NCBI GenBank assembly: GCA_965224745.1
Contig: CBDCZY010000010.1
Span: forward strand, 558,001-622,000
Source of the DNA: CBDCZY01 sp965224745
GTDB taxonomy: Bacteria > Pseudomonadota > Gammaproteobacteria > Methylococcales > Methylomonadaceae
Length of the DNA: 64,000 nucleotides
Direction: 5' to 3'
The position numbers and the translations under genes were made by a program. The notes under the pieces are model-generated. The model saw only the letters and a list, made by a program, of their open reading frames with translations, searched no databases and had not been told where the DNA came from. Below are positions 56,201 to 64,000 of the stretch, in pieces; within the stretch, counting starts at the first letter, position 1, and every line of letters begins with the position of its first letter.

Positions 56201-56539
56201 ATGTTTTATCAACGATTATTATTACTTGTTTCATGCTTTTTAGCGTTTGGATGTGCACACCAAGCGGGTGGTATTGCAGCGTCTACTACCCCTCTAAACC
56301 CAGGCAGTTACCAAGAATTGGGTGAGGTTAGAGGGGTTGATTGTGTGTATCATTTGTTAGGTTTGATACCTTTGGGCGGGGGTAACGAAACAAAAGATGC
56401 CGTGGACGATGCGTTATCTCAAGTGGATGGAGCCAATGCTTTGATTAATGTGACTAGCGACACTTACTATCAGTTCTACCTATTGTTTTCTAATGCTTGT
56501 ACCCAAGTTCGAGGGACTGCCGTTAAAACCAATGGGTAA
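56201..56539 (+). CDS. Small lipoprotein
   Basis: 112 residues with a type II signal peptide: LLLLVSCFLAFGC, cysteine at residue 18 as the lipid anchor. The mature part (GSYQELGEVRGVDCVYHLLG, ALSQVDGANALINVTSDTYY) resembles TRL-like envelope lipoproteins of 80-120 residues. Function unknown. Strong AGGAGGT site upstream. Confidence 0.8.
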   Translation: MFYQRLLLLVSCFLAFGCAHQAGGIAASTTPLNPGSYQELGEVRGVDCVYHLLGLIPLGGGNETKDAVDDALSQVDGANALINVTSDTYYQFYLLFSNACTQVRGTAVKTNG

Positions 56540-56623
56540 TCTTTTTCAGTACCAGATAATCTGGATGTGATTTGATGAAATTGAGTCTGCAGCTTAATAT
56601 ACCGAGTTAATGTTGCCTTAGCG

Positions 56624-58420
56624 ATGGTTGAAAAGTTGAACAATACCAAGAAATCAAATTCCAGATCTTTTTTTAAAGATGTTGTTCCTTTTTTTAAACC
56701 ATACAAACCAACTGTTGCGCTGGCTTTACTTGCGTTGTTATGCGCTGCTGTAGTTTCTTTGTCGTTACCTGTTATCGTCAAAAAGCTGATTGATGATGGT
56801 TTTTTTATAACAAACTCAACCTTTATCGGCCAGTATTTTCTGCTTTTGTTCGCTTTTTTTTCGGCGTTGGCTATTTTTGCTTCAGCTCGGTTTTATTTGG
56901 TTGTCTGGCTGGGTGAAAGAGTTATAGCCGATATTCGTAAAGCAGTTTACCAACACATGCTTAGCATGAGTCCCGCTTTTTTTGAAACGACACGGACCGG
57001 CGAGGTGTTGTCCCGTTTAACCGCTGATACTACATTGGTGCAATCGGTAGTTGGCGTGGGATTATCGATTAGTCTTCGTAGTTTCATCATGCTGGTGGGA
57101 GGTGTGACTATGATGACTTTAACCAGCACGCCATTGACGGTGATTATTTTATTGGTGGTGCCGCTGATTTTGTTTCCGGTACGATTTTTTGGTCGTAAGG
57201 TTCGCTTGTTATCTCGGCAGAGCCAAGATAAGATTGCCGAGTCTTCGGCGATAGCCAGCGAAGTGATGAATGCTATGCCAATGATTCAATCGTTTACTCT
57301 GGAAAAAGTGCTGTTCAGCAATTATCAACAGGTCATTGAAGAATCATTTAACGCCGCCAGAGTACGCAATCTCAGTCGTGCCGCTTTGATTGCTTTTACC
57401 ATGATTATTGTCTGCAGTGCTATCTTGTTTGTACTTTGGTACGGTACCGAATTAGTGGTATTAAAGCAGTTATCACCGGGGCAACTGGGGCAATTTTTGT
57501 TGTACGCTTTGATGGTTGCTGCAAGCACTTCTTCGCTCAGCGAAATGTGGGGAGACTTACAAAAAGCGGCAGGTGCTATGGAAAGACTTATGGAATTATT
57601 GAGAGCGCAATCTGAGATAACCACTCCCGAATCACCGGTATCTTTGCATTCAGTACCCGAGGCGACCATCCGTTTCGAAAATGTTTGGTTTAGTTATCCG
57701 TCAAGACCCCAGCAGTGGGCGCTGCATAACTTTGATTTAAAAGTTAAAGAAGGTGAAACGGTGGCGTTGGTGGGAACCTCTGGAGCCGGTAAAAGTACGG
57801 TGTTGCAATTATTATTGCGGTTTTATTCGCCTCAAAAAGGTTTTATTCGTGTGAGTGGTGAAGATATCACTACAGTAGACCCTTTTGAAGTACGCCAGTT
57901 TATTGGCATTGTTCCTCAAGATACCGTGTTATTCGCTACGAATGCTTTAGAGAATATTCGCTTGGGTAAGCCTGAAGCAACGGATGAAGAGGTTTATACA
58001 GCTGCTAAAGCGGCTTTTGCTGATGAATTTATCAGACAACAGCCAGAAGGCTATCAAACTTTTTTAGGTGAGAAAGGAATTAGGCTTTCCGGAGGCCAGC
58101 AGCAGCGCATTGCAATTGCCCGTGCTATTCTAAAAAACTCGCCCATTATGCTATTGGATGAAGCGACCAGTTCACTTGACTTGGAAAGTGAACAAAAAGT
58201 CCAGGAAGCGCTCGAACATTTAATGGCTAACCGGACTACCATTATTATTGCCCATCGACTATCGACTATTCTAAAAGCGGATCGTATCGTGGTTATGGAT
58301 CAAGGTAGAATCGTAGCTACCGGATCGCATCTTGATCTAGTACAGCAGGGTGGGTTATATTCTCGTTTAGCTGAGTTACAGTTTGGCCAGCATGTACCTT
58401 TGAATAATGCGATGAATTAA
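56624..58420 (+). CDS. ABC exporter, fused permease and ATPase (MsbA-like)
   Basis: 598 residues. Six membrane segments lie in residues about 25-320 (VALALLALLCAAVVSLSLPV, YFLLLFAFFSALAIFASARF, LTVIILLVVPLILFPVRF). The nucleotide-binding domain begins at about 350 with Walker A GTSGAGKST, Q-loop GIVPQDTVLFATN, signature RLSGGQQQRIAIARAI, Walker B IMLLDEATSSLD and switch His in IIIAHRLSTI. It is a homodimeric exporter half. The sequence type is that of MsbA-related transporters rather than MsbA itself; substrate (lipid or drug) not predictable. Confidence 0.92.
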   Translation: MVEKLNNTKKSNSRSFFKDVVPFFKPYKPTVALALLALLCAAVVSLSLPVIVKKLIDDGFFITNSTFIGQYFLLLFAFFSALAIFASARFYLVVWLGERVIADIRKAVYQHMLSMSPAFFETTRTGEVLSRLTADTTLVQSVVGVGLSISLRSFIMLVGGVTMMTLTSTPLTVIILLVVPLILFPVRFFGRKVRLLSRQSQDKIAESSAIASEVMNAMPMIQSFTLEKVLFSNYQQVIEESFNAARVRNLSRAALIAFTMIIVCSAILFVLWYGTELVVLKQLSPGQLGQFLLYALMVAASTSSLSEMWGDLQKAAGAMERLMELLRAQSEITTPESPVSLHSVPEATIRFENVWFSYPSRPQQWALHNFDLKVKEGETVALVGTSGAGKSTVLQLLLRFYSPQKGFIRVSGEDITTVDPFEVRQFIGIVPQDTVLFATNALENIRLGKPEATDEEVYTAAKAAFADEFIRQQPEGYQTFLGEKGIRLSGGQQQRIAIARAILKNSPIMLLDEATSSLDLESEQKVQEALEHLMANRTTIIIAHRLSTILKADRIVVMDQGRIVATGSHLDLVQQGGLYSRLAELQFGQHVPLNNAMN

Positions 58421-58544
58421 TCAGTTACCGATTTTAGTCTGTTACTAGATCACTATTATTGCATCCTCGCTTCTTACTTCGCCAACTACACGGATAGGAA
58501 GGCTCGATTAATGTAAAACCTTGTTTAATTATCAGGAGTGAACC

Positions 58545-61505
58545 TTGACAACATTTTCACAAGATAATGACCTCAAGCCTCTGCAAAAGCAACTAAACCA
58601 GGCGGCTGATACATCGGATTTACTGCATGAACTTTTAGAAGGACTGCAACAAGCTGCCAAGCAACGTGTGCCTCATTTTTTGGCGACGATGCCAAATAAT
58701 TATTTTACTGAAACTGATCATTCACAGCGCCTGAATCATATTAAAGCCATTATCGCAGCGGATACCAAAAGCTTGGCGCAAGGTATTATGATCAGCGATG
58801 ATGAGCACGGGATTTACACATTTATCAGCAATCGTAACTATCCTGGGCAATTGAGCAAATATGTTCGAAGCTTACCAAATACCTGCCCTTTGGATTCAGC
58901 CAAGGTTTACACAGCGGCAGATAAAAGTATCGTTCTGGATGTCTTTCATTTCGGTTGCCGTGCTCCTTACAGCTATGAACAAGAAAAGCATTTGGTTAAA
59001 GCTTGTCAAATGATTGAACACGCTAAAACACTTGCAAATGATATAACCCAGGATCAATTAGACCAACATTTACGGCTATGTTCTGCGGATTATGTGCTAA
59101 CTTCTGAGCCCGATCGGTTATGCGAGCACTTTAAAATTGTCAAACAAGTGTATTCAACCGGTAATGCCTATGTCGCGTTAGAAAAGCATCAAGGAAAATT
59201 AAGCCATATCAACGTTTGCATAGGCCATGTTGATAGAAGGTTGTTGTTTGAGCGAATTACACATTATTTAGGACAGCGTTCGGTCAATATTAATGGTGCC
59301 TACCTGGATAGTTTTGAACAGCCCAACAGTGACATTATCTCGCTACTTAGCTTTGAGGTGAGCGTTCTAAAAGAATCGGTGAGACCAGAGCCAGATGAAT
59401 TGGGTTGCATGACTAACGATTTGCAGCGAATTCTGTACTTAGATGAGTCAGTGCTTGATATTGCTGAGCAACTCCAAGTTTATAACATATTGCATGCTGA
59501 AATCATTTTTGCTCTGAGCCATTTGGTTCATCAGTTATTAGTGAAAAGAGATTCGTTAGCTTATTCCAGAGATCGGATTACTAAAACCTTATTAAAATAT
59601 TCAACTATTTCTCAAACGCTTGCCGAGTTGTTTGTAGAGCGCTTCAAACCATTAACAAAGCAGGATTTTGCTACCGAATCCAAAGCATTATCAGAGCAGA
59701 TAAAAGATCAAATAGACGATCAAGATCAACGTACTATATTAACAACCATACTCGAAGTGATAGAAGCCTCACTACGCTGTAATTTATTTTTTGCTGATCG
59801 CAGTGCGTTTATTGTAAAAATTAAACCGGAGTTTTTAGCCACGGCAGAGCGATCTGAAAATCCGTTTGGGGTGTTTTTTGTTTGTGGTAGAGGTTTTGAT
59901 GGTTTTCATGTCAGATTTAGAGATATTGCCCGTGGTGGGGTACGTATTGTCCGGCCAAACAGTGTGGAGCAATACGCATTAGAAGTCGAACGATTGTATG
60001 ATGAAGTGTATGGGTTAGCCTTGGCCCAACAATTGAAAAATAAGGACATTCCTGAAGGTGGTTCCAAAGGGGTGATCTTAGCTTGTCCTGATGCTGATTT
60101 AGATCGAGTGGGTCGATATTTTGCTGATGCATTATTGGACTTACTCGTCCCTGATATAGATAATGCGGCAAATAGTGTCGATTACTATGGTCAAAATGAG
60201 TTGTTGTATTTAGGTCCAGACGAAAATGTATCTGATGATTTGATCATATGGATCGTAGAACGTGCACGATTAAGAAGACACTCGATGCCAGATGCCTTTA
60301 TGAGCTCGAAACCAGGGGCTGGTATTAATCATAAAACCTATGGTGTAACTAGTGAAGGCGTCACCGTGTTTATGGAAACTGCACTTCGGCATTATGGTAT
60401 CGACCCCAGAAAAGAAGTTTTTACTGTCAAAATAGTGGGAGGGCCTGATGGGGATGTCGCTGGCAACGAAATTAAAATTCTGTATAGAGAATTTGGCGAA
60501 AATGCTCGCATTATAGGAATAGCGGACGGGAGTGGGTGTTTAGAAGACCCCAATGCTATAAATTCGCAAGAGTTACTCCGGTTGGTAAATGCTGGCTTGG
60601 CGGTGAGCCATTTTAATCCTGACCGTTTAAGCAGTCATGGACAATTATTGTCCATCAGTCAACCTGGTGGTTTGCAAGCCAGAAACAGCATGCATAATCG
60701 TTTGGTAACCAATGTTTTTATTCCCGCAGGCGGTCGCCCCAGAACGATTAATCATGACAACTGGCGCGGCTTTCTAACGTCCAATGGAGTTCCAACCAGC
60801 AAAATCATAGTCGAAGGCGCTAATTTGTTCATTACCCCTTCCGCCCGCAATGAGCTTGCAGAAAAGGGCGCCATAATCATTAAAGACAGTTCTGCCAATA
60901 AATGCGGTGTTATTTGCAGTAGTTATGAAATTATTGCCAGTATGTTGCTGACGGCTGATGATTTTCTTATGATAAAGCAGGTCTTTGTCGAACAAGTTTT
61001 GGAGAAATTGAAGACATTAGCCAGAATAGAAGCCGAGGCTTTGTTTAGAGAGCATCGCAGCAAAACAGACGTTACCTTGGCTGAATTGAGCATTCGGCTC
61101 AGTCAGGTTATTAATCGCGCTTCCGACGTAGTGACCGATATTTTGCACGATTTGAATGATACTGATAGAGCATTGACACTAGGAGTTGTTAATGACTATT
61201 TACCTGATATTTTGGTACAAACGGCTGGGGAGCATATTTATGATCGAATTCCCCCTGCCTATTTGGCACATTTGATTGCATCATCTTTGGCAAGCAAAAT
61301 AGTGTATCGGGAAGGCTTGAATTGGTTTGAACAAATGCCGGATCTCGCAATAAAAGAATCTGTGTTAAATTATCTAAGAGCTGAAGATAATATCAAACAA
61401 CTATTGTTGCAGGTAGAACAATCTAATCTTCCGGATAAAACAAGAATCACCGTTTTGTTACAAGAGGGTGGTGTTGCTGCATTGCTAAGACAGCTAGTAA
61501 GCTAA
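58545..61505 (+). CDS. NAD-dependent glutamate dehydrogenase, large (about 115 kDa) type
   Basis: Oxidative deamination of glutamate to 2-oxoglutarate. 986 residues, shorter than the 180 kDa GdhB class and similar to the GDH2-like 115 kDa class. An N-terminal regulatory half (to about 430) is followed by the catalytic core: GFHVRFRDIARGGVRIVRPN, the substrate-lysine segment EGGSKGVILACPDAD, DYYGQNELLYLGPDENVSDD, KIVGGPDGDVAGNEIKILYR (nucleotide fold) and IVEGANLFITPSARNELAEK. TTG start at 58545, with AGGAG at the right distance. Confidence 0.93.
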   Translation: MTTFSQDNDLKPLQKQLNQAADTSDLLHELLEGLQQAAKQRVPHFLATMPNNYFTETDHSQRLNHIKAIIAADTKSLAQGIMISDDEHGIYTFISNRNYPGQLSKYVRSLPNTCPLDSAKVYTAADKSIVLDVFHFGCRAPYSYEQEKHLVKACQMIEHAKTLANDITQDQLDQHLRLCSADYVLTSEPDRLCEHFKIVKQVYSTGNAYVALEKHQGKLSHINVCIGHVDRRLLFERITHYLGQRSVNINGAYLDSFEQPNSDIISLLSFEVSVLKESVRPEPDELGCMTNDLQRILYLDESVLDIAEQLQVYNILHAEIIFALSHLVHQLLVKRDSLAYSRDRITKTLLKYSTISQTLAELFVERFKPLTKQDFATESKALSEQIKDQIDDQDQRTILTTILEVIEASLRCNLFFADRSAFIVKIKPEFLATAERSENPFGVFFVCGRGFDGFHVRFRDIARGGVRIVRPNSVEQYALEVERLYDEVYGLALAQQLKNKDIPEGGSKGVILACPDADLDRVGRYFADALLDLLVPDIDNAANSVDYYGQNELLYLGPDENVSDDLIIWIVERARLRRHSMPDAFMSSKPGAGINHKTYGVTSEGVTVFMETALRHYGIDPRKEVFTVKIVGGPDGDVAGNEIKILYREFGENARIIGIADGSGCLEDPNAINSQELLRLVNAGLAVSHFNPDRLSSHGQLLSISQPGGLQARNSMHNRLVTNVFIPAGGRPRTINHDNWRGFLTSNGVPTSKIIVEGANLFITPSARNELAEKGAIIIKDSSANKCGVICSSYEIIASMLLTADDFLMIKQVFVEQVLEKLKTLARIEAEALFREHRSKTDVTLAELSIRLSQVINRASDVVTDILHDLNDTDRALTLGVVNDYLPDILVQTAGEHIYDRIPPAYLAHLIASSLASKIVYREGLNWFEQMPDLAIKESVLNYLRAEDNIKQLLLQVEQSNLPDKTRITVLLQEGGVAALLRQLVS

Positions 61506-61664
61506 TACGTATCGATTGGCTTCTGTACCCATGGAATTTGGTTTAAAGCGTAGCAACTTGACTATAGTTTTTTGCTGTCCCATAAGGATAATTACTGACT
61601 CATAAATGAGAATCATTTCAATCAACTTATATTTTAATTATGTTACTTTTTTGAGGGGAAGCTG

Positions 61665-62207
61665 ATGGGTAAATCTCTCCAGGAACAGCTTTTAGGCGCA
61701 GGTATCGTTGATACTAACAAAGTAAAAACAGCTAAAGCGAATAAACGTAAACAGAATAAGCAACAGCATAATCGACAGCAAATAATCAAAAATGATACTG
61801 CAGAACTTGCTAAGAAAGCACAGGCAGATAAAGCTGAACGTGATCGAAAGTTAAATAAGCAGAGAGCCAAAGCAGCTGAACAGAAAGCAATATACAGCCA
61901 AATTCGCCAATTGATTGTGGAAAATCGGCAAGCGACCGATGATGCAGAAGAGGCATTTAATTTTGTCCATGCTAATAAAGTCAAGCGTATCTATATCAAC
62001 CAAGCACTTCGTGATCAGATCGGTGTAGGAAAAATGGCTATTGTTAAATGCGGTACCCGCTATGATGTAGTGAACTCAGATATTGCCAGAAAAATTGCTG
62101 AGCGGGATGAAGCGTGCGTTGTTTTGCTAAATGATGGCAAAAATAGCCAGATTATTGAAGACGATAGCTATGGCCAATACCAAGTACCTGATGATTTAAT
62201 GTGGTAA
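61665..62207 (+). CDS. DUF2058 (YaiL-type) protein
   Basis: 180 residues with the family's order: MGKSLQEQLLGAGIVDTNKV, then a long charged coiled coil (KAQADKAERDRKLNKQRAKA), then a small globular end (NFVHANKVKRIYINQALRDQ, YDVVNSDIARKIAERDEACV). E. coli YaiL is of the same type and is thought to associate with nucleic acid; precise role unknown. GAGGGGAAG precedes the ATG. Confidence 0.93.
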   Translation: MGKSLQEQLLGAGIVDTNKVKTAKANKRKQNKQQHNRQQIIKNDTAELAKKAQADKAERDRKLNKQRAKAAEQKAIYSQIRQLIVENRQATDDAEEAFNFVHANKVKRIYINQALRDQIGVGKMAIVKCGTRYDVVNSDIARKIAERDEACVVLLNDGKNSQIIEDDSYGQYQVPDDLMW

Positions 62208-62218
62208 AGAACCGCCAT

Positions 62219-62262
62219 TAAATAACTTCCAAAACTAATTTGTTTTTAGCTCCATTTCTTGG
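62219..62262. repeat. Partial (half) copy of the long-hairpin repeat
   Basis: AAATAACTTCCAAAACTAAT then TTGTTTTTAGCTC resembles the left arm of copy 2 (AAATAACTTCGACAACTAAC then TTGTTTTTTGTCC). The right arm is absent, so it cannot fold like the complete copies. Confidence 0.5.
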
Positions 62263-62303
62263 TTAGAAAAATAGAGACTCAAGTGTTCAGAACATCAAAT
62301 AAT

Positions 62304-62605
62304 TTAGTTTTTGCATTCTCCAGGATGGCTAGAACGGCAGGATTCTTCAGCTTTCGTTGGGCTGAAATGGCGTAAAAACGCTCGCGAACCGAATCGACCT
62401 ATCACCTCGGTGCCGTACCGATGGTTAATTTCCAGTTCCACTGCAAGAGGAGCAACGAACAGACCTATTCCGGCTCTGGCAAAGGTCTTGAGCAAAGCGC
62501 TCTCATCGAATTCTGCCCGATTACTGGGGCGCGGCGCAACCCTTCGATATCGAACCACTGATCCAACGAGCGCCGCAGCGCCGTGTTTGGCGAAGGCAGG
62601 TGGAA
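62304..62605 (-). pseudogene. nhaR: NhaR-type LysR regulator, C-terminal relic
   Basis: In three changing minus-strand frames one reads LPSPNTALRRSLDQWFDIEG, FDESALLKTFARAGIGLFVA then PLAVELEINHRYGTEVIGR, and ERFYAISAQRKLKNPAVLAI then LENAKTKL. These are consecutive parts of the effector domain of NhaR regulators. At least two frameshifts separate them and the DNA-binding domain is gone. Higher GC than its surroundings, so possibly of foreign origin. Confidence 0.8.
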
Positions 62606-62639
62606 GTGTAGTGGTCAATTAATCCTTCCAAGATTATTA

Positions 62640-62901
62640 GACCATTACAGGTATCACCTTTATACATTTACCAATACTGGCAGCATCTTTAGCGAAGCTT
62701 AGCACCCATTCACCTGTGCATGTCTATTTTTATGAAGCGGCCTTTATAGATCAGGCTTGTTTGGAATTATTGGCCAACTGGAACCACCAAAACAAGCTGG
62801 CGGGTACAGCGTCGGTGCTCCATTGGGAAAGCTTGCACGGCATTTTTCAACGCTATGCCGAAGGTTGGCAATCTTTATCGGCAGGACCCGGGACCCTTTA
62901 A
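62640..62901 (+). pseudogene. Possible SulP-type STAS/C-terminal relic
   Basis: An open stretch reads TITGITFIHLPILAASLAKL, then HVYFYEAAFIDQACLELLAN and WNHQNKLAGTASVLHWESLH. The pattern of a strand, FID-xxLELL helix and W/E-rich end resembles the STAS-like cytosolic domain at the end of SulP carriers. An intact SulP gene begins 128 bases later, so this could be the remnant of a tandem copy. Tentative. Confidence 0.35.
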
Positions 62902-63028
62902 CCAATACATTGGTCTTATTTAGAAAATAAGAGACTGGCAAATCGGCCGTATCCAAACTACAGGCGACAACTATCCTGACACAGGGGGATATTGGCTTAG
63001 CCCGTTTAAATAAAGGAATAAAAACGAG

Positions 63029-64000
63029 ATGAAGAATACAACTGACCCAATCATTGACAATATAAACCCAGGCGTTCTTTCCAATCTTAAGTACGACTTT
63101 ACAGCAGGTTTTGTAGTATTTTTGGTTGCTTTGCCTCTATGTTTGGGGATTGCTCTGGCATCAGGAGCTCCTCTTTATTCAGGACTGATTGCTGGAATTA
63201 TCGGTGGACTGATCGTCACCTTGATCAGCGACTCTCAGCTCGGAGTTAGTGGCCCAGCAGCTGGACTTACGGTGCTCGTCTTTGCATTTATTCAAGACCT
63301 GGGCTTTGAGGCGTTTTTACTGGCAGTAATTATAGCCGGGTTGTTACAAATACTTTTAGGTTTATTGAAAGCCGGGATTATCGGCTATTATTTTCCAACT
63401 TCAGTGATCACAGGAATGTTAAGCGGAATTGGTATTATTTTGATACTCAAACAGATTCCACATGCATTTGGTTATGATCTGGATTTCGAAGGTGATCAGG
63501 CCTTTCTGCAGCAGGATGATTACAGCACCATCAGTGAATTGTCTCATATGCTGAGTGCTATTGAGCCGGGTGCCATTATTATTTCTAGCGTCTGCTTGTC
63601 AATCTTGTTGTTCTGGGAATTACCATGGATTAAACAAAACCGTGTTTTAAACCGAATCAATGGATCAGTGATAGCAGTGGTTGCCGGTGTATTATTAAAT
63701 CTACTATTAGAATCATTTTATCCACAGTTTGCGCTCTTAGGAGAACATTTAGTACAAATTCCGATATCGGATAACTACAACGATTTTTTTGGTCAGTTTT
63801 CATTTCCTGAGTTTTCTCAGTTGAATAATCCTAAACTCTATATTGCTGCTGCGACTATAGCGGTGGTTGCCAGTCTGGAAACATTACTCTGTGTTGAAGC
63901 AACCGATAAGATTGATCCTTATAGGCGGATTACTCCAACCAATCGTGAGCTGATTGCACAAGGTGTCGCTAATACAGTCTCTGGTTTGATTGGTGGCTTA
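63029..64000 (+). CDS. SulP-family anion transporter, N-terminal part (runs off the right edge)
   Basis: 324 codons are visible from ATG 63029. It begins NLKYDFTAGFVVFLVALPLC followed by LGIALASGAPLYSGLIAGII, the SulP signature region, then GVSGPAAGLTVLVFAFIQDL, LQILLGLLKAGIIGYYFPTS, SVIAVVAGVLLNLLLESFY and AAATIAVVASLETLLCVEAT DK. At least eight membrane segments are seen. Sequences of this subtype are often bicarbonate or sulfate carriers; the substrate cannot be decided without the C-terminus. Confidence 0.93.
   Translation, partial: MKNTTDPIIDNINPGVLSNLKYDFTAGFVVFLVALPLCLGIALASGAPLYSGLIAGIIGGLIVTLISDSQLGVSGPAAGLTVLVFAFIQDLGFEAFLLAVIIAGLLQILLGLLKAGIIGYYFPTSVITGMLSGIGIILILKQIPHAFGYDLDFEGDQAFLQQDDYSTISELSHMLSAIEPGAIIISSVCLSILLFWELPWIKQNRVLNRINGSVIAVVAGVLLNLLLESFYPQFALLGEHLVQIPISDNYNDFFGQFSFPEFSQLNNPKLYIAAATIAVVASLETLLCVEATDKIDPYRRITPTNRELIAQGVANTVSGLIGGL

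Noticed and set aside
62311..62622. Plus-strand 103-codon ORF
   Set aside because: The opposite strand carries the nhaR relic; this reading has no similarity and is GC-driven.

Overview
The window is about 64 kb from a moderately AT-rich Gram-negative chromosome. It is most likely a gammaproteobacterium, possibly of the methanotroph type (Methylococcales). That is an inference from ClpB/ValRS, PurE-PurK, BioA, a large NAD-glutamate dehydrogenase, DUF2058, beta-barrel porins, Fur boxes and a VPxP-type PEP-CTERM tail; no rRNA or tRNA gene is present to settle it. Housekeeping genes lie at both ends (clpB-valS left; purEK-bioA-sua5-ABC transporter-gdh-sulP right), with a long accessory region between them.

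Layout: (1) 1-3.7 kb: clpB 5' part behind a sigma-32 type promoter, and valS. (2) 3.7-9.6 kb: an insertion-sequence graveyard. It holds a REP-associated transposase relic with perfect 18-bp ends, an IS110 scrap, an IS3-family element split by an IS200/IS605 element that is itself split by an intact IS21-family element (6-bp duplication CCATAC), and an IS1-family element. (3) 9.6-27 kb: a trans-AT polyketide synthase locus on the minus strand: a 4478-residue three-KS synthase, a thioesterase fused to two lipocalin-like domains, and a discrete acyltransferase, preceded by a secreted protein. The 3' side abuts the IS1 element, so the cluster may be truncated. (4) 27-30.2 kb: a TIR gene relic, a MITE-like repeat, a SEC-C protein, a higBA toxin-antitoxin relic and a cupin.

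(5) 30.3-38.6 kb is the most interesting region: a diversity-generating retroelement (DGR) built into a conflict-type operon. A TIR protein, a MoxR AAA+ ATPase and a 956-residue protein ending in a formylglycine-generating-enzyme (FGE/C-type lectin) fold are translationally coupled. They are followed by an HRDC accessory protein, a DGR-type reverse transcriptase, an adenine-rich template repeat (TR) and a second stand-alone FGE-fold target. The 118-bp TR matches a variable repeat in each target. I count 16 substitutions in each, all 32 at template adenines, with no other differences. The HRDC gene has been cut by a 312-bp insertion with TA/CTA duplication; removing it restores an HRDC frame that runs into the reverse transcriptase start.

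(6) 38.6-51.5 kb: an intact IS200/IS605-type element just after the DGR, several secreted proteins, a serine hydrolase, two porins, a Fur-box-flanked iron-type operon (porin, FMN-binding protein, membrane protein) diverging from two small genes, and a PEP-CTERM protein. (7) 51.7-64 kb: housekeeping genes with copies of a long hairpin repeat whose stem shows compensatory changes, an nhaR relic and the 5' part of a SulP transporter.
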